Origin: Planctomycetota bacterium
GTDB lineage: Bacteria > Planctomycetota > GCA-002687715 > DRQF01
NCBI GenBank assembly: GCA_015485455.1
Contig: WFTN01000189.1
Span: 1 to 6,037 of the forward strand
Direction of reading: 5' to 3'
DNA length: 6,037 bases
Part shown: positions 1 through 6,037 of the stretch, one piece after another
Layout: every line of letters begins with the position of its first letter
How positions within the stretch are numbered: the stretch's first letter is position 1
The notes under the pieces: model-generated
The model's input: only the letters and a program-made list of their open reading frames with translations
The model's database searches: none
What the model was told of the DNA's origin: nothing
Position numbers and translations under genes: made by a program

Positions 1-2375
1 TCAAGGCCCTTGGGCAACCAATGAAAAGGTATCGACACTGTCGAACGAGCAAGCATGCGTCGGGTTAAAAGATCTCCGAAGAAAGCCGAGACTGTCACTT
101 TCGAGCCAGACTCCAGGGTGATCGTGGCGGACTTTCCTCGAATCTTTTCTATCCTCTGAATAAGAAGGGCCTCGACTGTGCGATAGTCACTATAGCGAGT
201 CGCAGCCTTTTCTGAGTCATCGCCAGTCGGAAGGCTAGTCACATTCGATTTGGACAAATTCGCAATATTCTTGAGGCGCTTCGATTTCTTTTCCGACAAC
301 TCACGAATTTCTTTGATCAAAGAACTTTCATCAGGCAAGTCGCGATAAGTAGCGTCCAATAGGGTTGGGATGTCTCCAGGCAAACAAACAGCATTTCTTC
401 CTCGCCAGACAGCATTGCTCCGCCACAGGACATAGGGTGAATAGATGCAAGCTGAGGAATGGCCGAGAGCCTCAAGAAGATCGTCTAACTCAACATTCGA
501 AGCCAATTCATTGCCAACAATGGTTGTTTTAGGGACCTTCCCACCAGGTCTTGAGTCCCTCTGATGACGCCATTGCCGCCCCATGCGTTGCAAAAGCATA
601 TCAGTAGGAGCCAATTCGGTAACTAAGAAGTCAGCGTCCAAGTCAACACTCTGCTCAACCACCTGCGTCGCCACAAGGATGGCGGGAAAGCGACGGGATT
701 CACCTTTCCCCAACCGCTGAACCCAAAGTTCTTCGATATCGTCCCGGTGATTCTTGAGGAAACGTGAATGCAAGAGACCCAGCTCGAATTCGTCGCTACG
801 CATAGTGGAACGAATCGTACTGTACCATTCTTGAGCCGTGGCCACCGAGTTCGCGATCATCAAAACGCATTGGCCAGAACGAACCGCATCCAAAGCACAG
901 GCAACAACAAGGTCAACTTTAGCTTCGACAAAAGAGATTTCGTACGGTTGGTGACGATGGCTATCGACCACAAACTCCGAAAAGCCTCTCTCATCCAATC
1001 TGGATATCATGGGATAGGACCCAGAAATCGATTCATCTGAGTTTAGCCTCAAGAGGTCTCTCTTTTTCTCCACAGTTAGAGTGGCCGAGAGTACGATGAC
1101 GGTGGCCCCAACATCCCTCAGTTCAGCAACAAGTTCTTGGATCAAAGATCCCGTATAGAGATCATAACTGTGGACCTCATCGAGAATCACCACCTTGTTC
1201 GCCAAGGCGAAACTTCTGACGAAGAAATGCTTGACGCGAACGACGCTCAAAAGTGCTTGATCTATGGTCCCTACGGCAACCGGCGACAAGAGCCCCCGCT
1301 TACGGCCATCGAACCAGGAATTCCCAGGAGCGAGCTCCACACCACCAAACATCTCATCTTCGTTGAGCCACGATTTACCATGTGCCAACTTCGGGGCAAC
1401 TCCATCTTCGTATGCGTTCTCCAGAAAGTCCGACACTCTCTCGTGGATCATTTCACTTGTAAGCCGGGTCGGCAATCCAAAGTAGATACCATCGTTGGTG
1501 CCCGCAGCCATCAACTTATAAGCAGCGGCCAAAGCAGCTTCGGTCTTACCCATTCCCATTGCTGCTTCAACCACATAGACGCCTGGGGCATCCACTACTG
1601 CCAGCATGGTCTCCTGAAAATTGTGAGGTGAAAACTCAAATAGGTCTTGGAATGATCGATCAGGAAGAATTGGGTTCAAAGTGAATCCACAATTCCTAAC
1701 GGCCTTTTTGGCAAGAAAGGAGACCTGCTGAAAGGAAGTACTCCTGTCTACAGGAAAATTCGATTCATCCGACGAAATCCAGTCACAGACGGTGACAAAA
1801 CCCGCGATAACGTTCCTTTGAGGAGTCGTCAATGGCCGATCCTCTGGCAATCCAAACATCGTGATCATGCGTCGAATAAAGTTCTCACGTTGTTGGGCCC
1901 AATCAGCACCACCATTGGCGAAGCTGAGGTCATCACTCGCGAAATTCTCCGAACAGGTTCCGTGGTGCATACCAACAATTTCTGCAAATTCACGGGCACC
2001 AGTTAGATGGTCAAAGTAGCGAAGAAGTGATGAAGCACTTACCGCAGCATGATTGGGATTGAAAACGGCTCTGGAGTACTTTTGGTAGTCGGGAAACTGG
2101 GCAAGCAAGGGTCCTTTGAAACTCTCGTGAAGCTGAAATCCAGGGGAAATTTTTCCTGTGTCGTGGAGGGCGGCAGCTAAGACAGCCAAAAGTCCTAACT
2201 CGTCGCGAGTTCCCTTGGGAAGAACTCGCAAGAGTGCCAGGGCAACGAAGCCCGCATTGCGGCCGTGCTCAAATACCGTCAAGCCCGGCTTCCCATTCTC
2301 CGTCGACTTGGCATAACAGCGCCTGTAGTCTGGAGCGGGGAGTTCTGGCGACGAAGAATCAATATTCAAGAGCAT
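1..2375 (-). CDS. cas3: CRISPR-associated nuclease/helicase Cas3 (type I), 3' end beyond the window
   Basis: Cas3 is recruited by the type I Cascade complex to the displaced DNA strand, which it nicks with its HD domain and then unwinds and degrades with its superfamily 2 helicase. I read 791 codons without a stop up to the left edge. The N-terminal HD domain shows H37, H71-D72 (LHDTGK), H109, H137-H138 and D198 in CDWISSDE. The helicase shows Walker A at residues 272-281 (MGMGKTEAAL, with GKT at 276-278), the Walker B box DEVH at 399-402, SAT at 430-432, a motif V-like VVEQSVDLD stretch, and motif VI QRMGRQWRH at 596-604. After residue 620 comes a helical, charged linker and the start of the C-terminal domain. 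Family members are commonly about 800-950 aa, so perhaps a tenth is missing. The start is ATG 2375; an adjacent in-frame GTG lies at 2378 and an in-frame TAG at 2388-2390 rules out anything longer. The helicase core resembles I-E and I-C Cas3, but the subtype cannot be fixed without the Cascade genes. There is no Cas2 fusion at the N-terminus, which argues against I-F. Confidence 0.96.
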   Translation of the reverse strand, partial: MLLNIDSSSPELPAPDYRRCYAKSTENGKPGLTVFEHGRNAGFVALALLRVLPKGTRDELGLLAVLAAALHDTGKISPGFQLHESFKGPLLAQFPDYQKYSRAVFNPNHAAVSASSLLRYFDHLTGAREFAEIVGMHHGTCSENFASDDLSFANGGADWAQQRENFIRRMITMFGLPEDRPLTTPQRNVIAGFVTVCDWISSDESNFPVDRSTSFQQVSFLAKKAVRNCGFTLNPILPDRSFQDLFEFSPHNFQETMLAVVDAPGVYVVEAAMGMGKTEAALAAAYKLMAAGTNDGIYFGLPTRLTSEMIHERVSDFLENAYEDGVAPKLAHGKSWLNEDEMFGGVELAPGNSWFDGRKRGLLSPVAVGTIDQALLSVVRVKHFFVRSFALANKVVILDEVHSYDLYTGSLIQELVAELRDVGATVIVLSATLTVEKKRDLLRLNSDESISGSYPMISRLDERGFSEFVVDSHRHQPYEISFVEAKVDLVVACALDAVRSGQCVLMIANSVATAQEWYSTIRSTMRSDEFELGLLHSRFLKNHRDDIEELWVQRLGKGESRRFPAILVATQVVEQSVDLDADFLVTELAPTDMLLQRMGRQWRHQRDSRPGGKVPKTTIVGNELASNVELDDLLEALGHSSACIYSPYVLWRSNAVWRGRNAVCLPGDIPTLLDATYRDLPDESSLIKEIRELSEKKSKRLKNIANLSKSNVTSLPTGDDSEKAATRYSDYRTVEALLIQRIEKIRGKSATITLESGSKVTVSAFFGDLLTRRMLARSTVSIPFHWLPKGL

Positions 2376-2465
2376 CACTTGTTCCGTCTATGACGTTCAT
2401 ACACTCTACACCAACTGGGATTACACCTGAAGCGGATCAGCCCGATTGCCTTGATGATCTATTGC

Positions 2466-2485
2466 CGAGTTTACCCATAAACTCG
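2466..2485. repeat. Perfect 7-bp inverted repeat upstream of cas3
   Basis: CGAGTTT (2466-2472) and its exact reverse complement AAACTCG (2479-2485) flank a 6-nt spacer. The element sits about 90 bp upstream of the cas3 start. It could form a hairpin in RNA or be a dyad operator. No T-tract follows on the minus strand, so it does not look like an intrinsic terminator. A repeat of this size can also arise by chance. Confidence 0.45.
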
Positions 2486-2515
2486 ATCTCGCCACTTTCG
2501 ATGAAGAACGTAAGA

Positions 2516-2580
2516 CTACCTGGGGACAAAAGGTAGAGGATCGCGCAAAATGCGAGCGTGGGGCTCTGGGGACAGTCACA
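2516..2580. repeat. REP-like cluster: two small hairpins and two CTGGGGACA direct repeats
   Basis: The 9-mer CTGGGGACA occurs at 2520-2528 and again at 2566-2574, 46 bp apart. The first copy overlaps a hairpin with stem CTACCT (2516-2521) and AGGTAG (2531-2536). Between the copies is a second small hairpin, TCGC (2541-2544) with GCGA (2552-2555), extended by a G-T pair. Repeated units containing TGTCCCC, the complement of this 9-mer's core, are familiar to me from dispersed intergenic elements and from flanks of REP-associated transposases. That link is from memory and is not shown by this window. No transposase gene is present here. Confidence 0.4.
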
Positions 2581-2667
2581 GCTATTTTCAAAGCACGCGC
2601 TTCGAAAACAAGATATCCCAAAGAGACCGGATCTGAAGAGGTTAGGAATCGGAGTTTGTATGTCGTC

Positions 2668-4149
2668 CTACAACCATGCTTTGAATTCGCCGTCTATTTC
2701 TTCGAGAGATTTGGGGAAGAACTTCTTGAAGCGTTGGAAGAGGCTGCCGCAGGGGCGGGCGGTGATGAACTTGAGGAGTTGGGGTTTGTAGACTTCCAAG
2801 AGGAAAGTCATGTAGACCATGCCGACAGCGTCGTCTTCTGCAGTCAGGCCGTTATAAGTCTTGCCCATGAGGGCACGAAGACTGATGGATGAAACGCCTT
2901 TGGCTGCGTCCCGAGCATCAGACAGATTGCGAGGGGCACGGCTCTCTTCCACGCGCTTTTGATCATACTTGGAAGGAGCGAAGTAAGGCACACGTGCTGA
3001 TCCCATGACGGCAACTTCTGCCAAATGTGCCGAGGCCACCCACATCCAGGCAGGTAAGTCGATATCTTCTCGAACAAAATAGTAAGCCATCATGTTCCCG
3101 CCCAACTGAGACGGAAATTGATTCTTCCAGATCGTGTCGCTCTTGATGTGTGCGTGTCCCAAAGGTCTCCAGAGGGTCTGTTTGTTCTTGCGCTCGTATT
3201 TCATGCGCGCTTCGCTGAGCCCGTAAGCGTTTTGCTTCTTGGTGCCAAATTCAATGAGTTGGTCCATGTCGTTGAGAACAATGGCCGTATTCATTGGCTT
3301 GGTTTCGAGTTTGCGAAACCGACCATGGGTACTCACTTCGAATGTCTTGCAAAACCACTTGCGGACCTTGTCCAAAGTGGTGGCCAACTCAAGAGCATCC
3401 TCCCGAGAGTCCACTGTGTAAACTAGACTGCTGCCAACCTGAGCGATATGGATCTTGCAATCCATGACTTTTCCGAAAGATTTGGCCTTGGGAATCAGAT
3501 GCTTCTGGTCTTTGGGATACCAGGTGTCGAGATGTTTTTCGAAACCGCGCTCCCACATGACGTCGGCCAAAGGGCGCCATTTGAAATTGTCAATGAGAAG
3601 CCAGTCGTCAGGCTTAGCTGCCAAATCCCCTGCCCGCTCTGCTTGAATCCAGCCGCCATTGGCGAAGACATAACCATCCTTTTCCATTTTGGCAGACACA
3701 CCAGCTTGGGCTTTCTCGGCATCCTCATACCAGACCCCAAGTTGTTTGACGTGCCCCAGAAGTTTCCGTGCTTGTGCATGATCAGGCTCAAGTACCAAGA
3801 CCCGTCTTGCCAATCGTTGAGAATCGCGCTTCAATGCCTTGGACTCAGAGCACCAAGCGGCAACCTCCCAAAGCCCTTGAGCCGTTTTGTCCGTAAGAGC
3901 AGCCAACTTCGCCCTGGTCTTCTTCTTGAGGGGGCGACCTTTGCGGACCTTCTTGATCTGATCTCTTTGGATCACGATCAGCTTCCCCATTCGGTCGATG
4001 ATTTTGACGGCTTTAGGGCTCTCTTTGGTGATCTCACCCCGAATTTTCTTGCCATTCAGAAGCCGGACGGAGTCTTGGGCATGAGACATGGGCACGAAAG
4101 CCACCAGAAGGAAGAGGACCGCAAGCTTGGTAGGAGTAAGTTTCTTCAT
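2668..4149 (-). CDS. Exported protein with TPR-like segment and degenerate gluzincin-like C-terminus (493 aa)
   Basis: The function is unknown. Residues 1-24 form a clear signal peptide: KK near the start, a hydrophobic core LAVLFLLVAFV, and probable cleavage after SHA before QD. The protein should therefore be exported. Residues 27-71 are a short beta-rich segment (SVRLLNGKKIRGEI...). Residues 92-150 are TPR-like, with LEPDHAQARKLLG followed by GVW, a pattern I associate with planctomycete secreted proteins. The C-terminal part, about 343-493, has the layout of gluzincin-type peptidase-like domains: a helix at NMMAYY (352-357), LPAWMW...SAHLAE (365-378), an active-helix-like segment near 444-452, and a final FFPKSLEEIDGEF. 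The HExxH zinc motif is absent, so it is probably not catalytic. I chose ATG 4149 rather than a longer TTG-started frame because it gives the signal peptide exactly at the N-terminus and overlaps the upstream stop codon as ATGA. The domain assignment at the C-terminus is an inference. Confidence 0.85.
   Translation of the reverse strand: MKKLTPTKLAVLFLLVAFVPMSHAQDSVRLLNGKKIRGEITKESPKAVKIIDRMGKLIVIQRDQIKKVRKGRPLKKKTRAKLAALTDKTAQGLWEVAAWCSESKALKRDSQRLARRVLVLEPDHAQARKLLGHVKQLGVWYEDAEKAQAGVSAKMEKDGYVFANGGWIQAERAGDLAAKPDDWLLIDNFKWRPLADVMWERGFEKHLDTWYPKDQKHLIPKAKSFGKVMDCKIHIAQVGSSLVYTVDSREDALELATTLDKVRKWFCKTFEVSTHGRFRKLETKPMNTAIVLNDMDQLIEFGTKKQNAYGLSEARMKYERKNKQTLWRPLGHAHIKSDTIWKNQFPSQLGGNMMAYYFVREDIDLPAWMWVASAHLAEVAVMGSARVPYFAPSKYDQKRVEESRAPRNLSDARDAAKGVSSISLRALMGKTYNGLTAEDDAVGMVYMTFLLEVYKPQLLKFITARPCGSLFQRFKKFFPKSLEEIDGEFKAWL
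4146..4149 (-). other. ATGA stop/start overlap (probable translational coupling)
   Basis: The stop codon TGA of the winged-helix-like protein gene (4146-4148) shares bases with the ATG (4147-4149) of the exported-protein gene. Only a weak AAGAG stretch precedes this ATG. Re-initiation by ribosomes ending the upstream gene is therefore a likely route to translation, tying the output of the two proteins together. Confidence 0.65.
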
Positions 4150-4904
4150 GAGGTTGTCTCTTGGACTGTCACGTCTGACGTTTCTGGCAAGTTCTGTTGC
4201 TGAGCGGCTTGCTGTGCTTTCGCCTCTGACTTGGCGGCGGCGCGCTTGCGAGCCCGCTCTCCTTTGATCCATGCTTCGCAAGAAGCGATTTCTTCTCTTT
4301 GCTCCCCCGTGACGTCGAGCTCGAGCAGGTTGGCGAAAATAGAGGTCAGCATTTTAGGTTGCATGAAGGCATAACCGTCCTTGGCAACAGAGAGGCCTAA
4401 TGTCACGCATTGATTGATATCTTTGTTCTCCGCCGCCAAGAGCCCTTCTAAGGCTTGACGCATGGGCTTCAGCCAGGTCTTGGCCTTGAAAGGATCGTCT
4501 TCAAGCCTGCGGAGCTCCATCGCTTTCTCCGCCGCCAGAGAAAACTCACAAGCGCCAATGAGATGATCAACAAGGAAACGATCGTCTAAGTTTTCTCGGC
4601 CTTCAGCCCAGTCGAGAGTAGCGCTATGGAGTTCTTGGGCTAACTCTGGAGATAAGTGCTCGCGAATCTCTTTGGCTACTTCCTTCGACGCGACTTGGAA
4701 CTCCAAGCCATCTGTTTCAGCCACCAAATCGTTGTTGGCCAGCTTCGCCAAGGTCTTGACCACCACCGATTCGTCGTAGCCGCAGATTTGATTGAAATAG
4801 GCCCGCCGAAGTGGGCGATCATTGATGGCCAATGCAAAGGCCACCTTCTCATGCCCGTGGACGTGATCTAAAGCTTCCTTAACTCGTTCCGCTCTCGTCG
4901 CCAT
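4146..4904 (-). CDS. Winged-helix/helical-repeat protein resembling the C-terminal half of STAND proteins (252 aa)
   Basis: I do not recognise a named family. Residues about 20-72 read like a winged helix: helices, a recognition-like segment ESVVVKTLAKLANNDLV, then a wing AETDGLEFQV. Residues about 74-135 continue as EVAKEIREHLSPELAQELH, then a DHLIGACEFSLAAEKAMEL helix pair. This order, a winged helix with 'L..L...dLV' followed by 'e.L.....lH...a' and TPR-like helices with 'A..h..ac....AaeKa', is typical of the segment after the NTPase in STAND/NACHT/AP-ATPase regulators. No Walker motifs are present, so the NTPase is missing. The last 38 or so residues are a low-complexity Lys/Ala/Gln-rich tail ending in acidic and Thr residues. 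No signal peptide or membrane segment is seen, so it is probably cytoplasmic. ATG 4904 is preferred to an ATG at 5003 because GGGGAAG precedes it and the longer version would overlap the upstream gene by 125 bp. The STAND comparison is an inference. Confidence 0.82.
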   Translation of the reverse strand: MATRAERVKEALDHVHGHEKVAFALAINDRPLRRAYFNQICGYDESVVVKTLAKLANNDLVAETDGLEFQVASKEVAKEIREHLSPELAQELHSATLDWAEGRENLDDRFLVDHLIGACEFSLAAEKAMELRRLEDDPFKAKTWLKPMRQALEGLLAAENKDINQCVTLGLSVAKDGYAFMQPKMLTSIFANLLELDVTGEQREEIASCEAWIKGERARKRAAAKSEAKAQQAAQQQNLPETSDVTVQETTS

Positions 4905-5835
4905 GACTTCCCCATGTGCTTTCTTCGAATTTTTCGTGAATCTTGATACCCAAGATCGCCGATGCGTATGCCAAGACAATACCGGCAATGACATCTGCGA
5001 CATAATGATATCGAAGATATACCGTTGAGAAGATCAATGCTACCACGAGGGGGGCCAAATAAGGCACCAGTTTCTTGGCATAGCGTTTTGCCAAGAGCAG
5101 CGCTAAGAGGGCCACCGCTGTATGTCCGCTGGGAAAGCAGTCTTGTTTGATTTTCTCGATGAAAGCCATGGTTTCTCGCATCTCGGTGGCCAAGTATACG
5201 CCTTGGAGAGGTTGAGAGAACTGATAGAGGTGAAATCGATCAAGGTTGGGACCCGTTGCCGGGACGATGTAGTAACCCAAATATGACAAGTAGATGCAGA
5301 GGACGAAGCAAAAGGTTAAACGGGCCAAAATCCGAGGTTGCTTTTTCTTCATCACTGCCAAACCCACAACCACAGCAATAAAGTAGTAGTAGTTGTAAAT
5401 CCATTGGAGCAGCTCTGTGACAATAGGATTCGACAGTTTGTCAACGAGATGAAGTGGGCTGGCCCCCAGAAACAAGGCCTTGTCGAATCGAAACAGCTTC
5501 TCTTCCCAGTTGGAAGGATTCACGAAAGGAACCAAAGACCCCAATTGAGTGAAAACCAATGGAATTGTGGCCATGCAATAGCCCATCCGGACCAAGGCTG
5601 CTTTGCCCAAACTCCAGGACGGGGTTTTCTTGACGATCCAAAGGAGAAGGACAATCAGGCAAGTGTCAATGAGACTCCAGCCCACCGGATCAGACACGGG
5701 ATCCCAGATCACCATGAAAAGGACCACTGAACCGGCAAGAAAGACCAAATGACACCAATCTACGGGCCAGAAGCCCAAATCATTGGCGTCAAGCTTGCGC
5801 TCGTCTTGATCGTTGTTGTGGTCGTTATCCAGCAT
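4879..5835 (-). CDS. PAP2-superfamily integral membrane phosphatase/phosphotransferase (318 aa)
   Basis: PAP2 enzymes remove or transfer phosphate on lipid substrates such as phosphatidate, undecaprenyl pyrophosphate or sphingolipid precursors at the membrane. Numbering from ATG 5835, motif C2 is CFPSGHTAVA with PSGH at 235-238. Motif C3 is STVYLRYHYVAD at 270-281, with H277 as the expected nucleophile and D281. The usual C3 form has Arg right after Ser; here that position is Thr and an Arg sits at 275, as in inositolphosphotransferase-like PAP2 proteins. A GYYIVPATGPN stretch before C2 also fits that subgroup. I cannot place motif C1 confidently. About seven or eight hydrophobic segments are visible, including near residues 28-44, 53-68, 84-104, 146-164, 171-193, 239-249, 257-274 and 281-296. 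The substrate cannot be told. The start could instead be a TTG at 5895, adding 20 residues; neither has a good ribosome binding site, and ATG is preferred. The 3' end overlaps the next gene by 26 bp, indicating an operon. Confidence 0.93.
   Translation of the reverse strand: MLDNDHNNDQDERKLDANDLGFWPVDWCHLVFLAGSVVLFMVIWDPVSDPVGWSLIDTCLIVLLLWIVKKTPSWSLGKAALVRMGYCMATIPLVFTQLGSLVPFVNPSNWEEKLFRFDKALFLGASPLHLVDKLSNPIVTELLQWIYNYYYFIAVVVGLAVMKKKQPRILARLTFCFVLCIYLSYLGYYIVPATGPNLDRFHLYQFSQPLQGVYLATEMRETMAFIEKIKQDCFPSGHTAVALLALLLAKRYAKKLVPYLAPLVVALIFSTVYLRYHYVADVIAGIVLAYASAILGIKIHEKFEESTWGSHGDESGTS
4907..4913 (-). promoter_or_regulatory. Likely ribosome binding site of the winged-helix-like gene
   Basis: On the minus strand GGGGAAG lies two bases before ATG 4904, with its GGGGA core about 4 bases away. 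It lies inside the 3' end of the PAP2 gene. It is the best purine-rich stretch near any candidate start of this gene and supports ATG 4904. The spacing is short, so the call is moderate. Confidence 0.4.
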
Positions 5836-6037
5836 AGGGTCTACATTTAAGAAAATATTCCGCGCCAGATTAGCAGTTAAATGGGTTTGGGGCAAAACCC
5901 GGAGAATTCCCCGTTCCGACCCTCAAGATGGACAAATCTCCCATCAACATGAGACACTTTGAGGGTAGGGAAGAGACAATTTCACCTTATGGCGCCTTGG
6001 ACTTCACCTTCAGATGCTCCCTACCCCAGTTCAACGA
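5836..6037. other. Region upstream of the PAP2 gene, with nested inverted repeats
   Basis: There is no confident gene here. ACCCTCAA (5919-5926) pairs with TTGAGGGT (5959-5966), and within the loop GATGG (5927-5931) pairs with CCATC (5941-5945). A further 9-bp inverted pair is GGGTAGGGA (5963-5971) with TCCCTACCC (6018-6026), and the 8-mer AAGGTGAA occurs twice on the minus strand between about 5980 and 6012. None is followed by a T-tract. At the right edge, a minus-strand frame stays open for 16 codons up to TAA at 5987-5989, and a plus-strand frame from ATG 5949 stays open to the edge. Either could be the end or start of a neighbouring gene, but both are too short to support. Confidence 0.5.
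5852..5880 (-). promoter_or_regulatory. Candidate sigma70-type promoter of the PAP2 operon
   Basis: On the minus strand TTAACT (5880-5875) and TATTTT (5857-5852) are 17 bp apart, each matching four of six consensus bases. The stretch is the most AT-rich near the operon start. Transcription would begin near 5845, leaving a leader of about 10 nt before ATG 5835. That would favour the ATG start over the TTG at 5895. The match is weak and planctomycete promoters often depart from this consensus. Confidence 0.28.

Larger units (their letters stand above)
2376..2667. other. Intergenic region between the three-gene operon and cas3
   Basis: This 292-bp stretch separates the stop codon of the secreted-protein gene (TAG, 2668-2670) from the cas3 start. 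I find no open frame in it with a convincing start, ribosome binding site or recognisable product. It carries a REP-like cluster at 2516-2580 and a perfect 7-bp inverted repeat at 2466-2485, both listed separately. The length and the change of function on either side suggest that cas3 has its own promoter here, but I could not identify a convincing -35/-10 pair. No canonical hairpin plus T-tract terminator follows the upstream operon on the minus strand. Confidence 0.8.

Noticed and set aside
1137..1631. A 164-codon plus-strand open frame
   Set aside because: It lies wholly antisense to the helicase core of cas3, where Walker A and DEVH are encoded, and its translation has no recognisable pattern. 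It is a shadow of cas3 codon use.
2420..2425. TGTAAT on the minus strand as a -10 box for cas3
   Set aside because: It matches five of six consensus bases, but no acceptable -35 hexamer lies 16-18 bp upstream, so a promoter cannot be supported.
2421..2621. A 66-codon minus-strand frame in the intergenic region
   Set aside because: It begins at TTG with no ribosome binding site, passes through the REP-like repeats, and its product is low in recognisable features.
3448..4203. A 251-codon plus-strand open frame
   Set aside because: It is antisense to the exported-protein gene, whose signal peptide and TPR-like segment make the minus strand clearly the coding one.
4150..4281. A 44-residue N-terminal extension of the exported protein
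   Set aside because: It would start at TTG, overlap the upstream gene in another frame, and bury the signal peptide inside the protein.
5949..6037. A possible divergent gene start (ATG 5949, plus strand) or the tail of an upstream minus-strand gene (stop at 5987-5989)
   Set aside because: Only 29 and 16 codons are visible, without a ribosome binding site or a recognisable product. Open frames this short are expected by chance.
1..6037. CRISPR repeats or a tRNA within the window
   Set aside because: Given cas3, I looked for regularly spaced direct repeats and for tRNA-like cloverleaf sequence. None was seen; the only close direct repeats are the two 9-mers at 2520 and 2566 and the 8-mer AAGGTGAA pair near the right edge.

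Overview
All well-supported genes in this 6 kb window lie on the minus strand, so transcription runs from right to left. The base composition is close to 50% GC. The secreted protein at 2668-4149 has a style I associate with Planctomycetota: a short beta-rich opening segment, a TPR-like stretch of the form 'LEPDHAQARKLLG' followed by 'GVW', then a peptidase-like C-terminus. A planctomycete or a relative is therefore the best guess. This is an inference from protein style, because the window holds no rRNA or other phylogenetic marker.

Right part (4879-5835, then 4146-4904, then 2668-4149): three genes overlap end to end and form a probable operon. The first encodes a multi-pass membrane phosphatase or phosphotransferase of the PAP2 superfamily. 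The second encodes a soluble protein that looks like the winged-helix plus helical-repeat part of a STAND/NACHT protein without its NTPase. The third encodes an exported protein whose C-terminus resembles a gluzincin-type peptidase fold that has lost its zinc-binding residues. Genes one and two overlap by 26 bp. Genes two and three share an ATGA. A weak sigma70-like promoter is visible just upstream of the first gene.

Middle (2376-2667): a 292-bp intergenic region with no convincing gene. It holds a cluster of small hairpins with two direct copies of CTGGGGACA, which looks REP-like, and a separate 7-bp perfect inverted repeat about 90 bp upstream of the next gene.

Left part (1-2375): one uninterrupted reading frame of 791 codons that runs off the left edge. 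It encodes Cas3, the HD-nuclease/helicase of a type I CRISPR-Cas system, with all main motifs present. The frame has no stop codon inside the window, so the 3' end of cas3, the Cascade genes, the adaptation genes and the CRISPR array, if present, lie beyond the left edge. No array is visible here. The window therefore captures the upstream boundary of a type I CRISPR-Cas locus next to an apparently unrelated membrane/secretion operon. I see no strong evidence for an entirely new system. The least-described items are the three-gene overlapping operon and the REP-like intergenic element.
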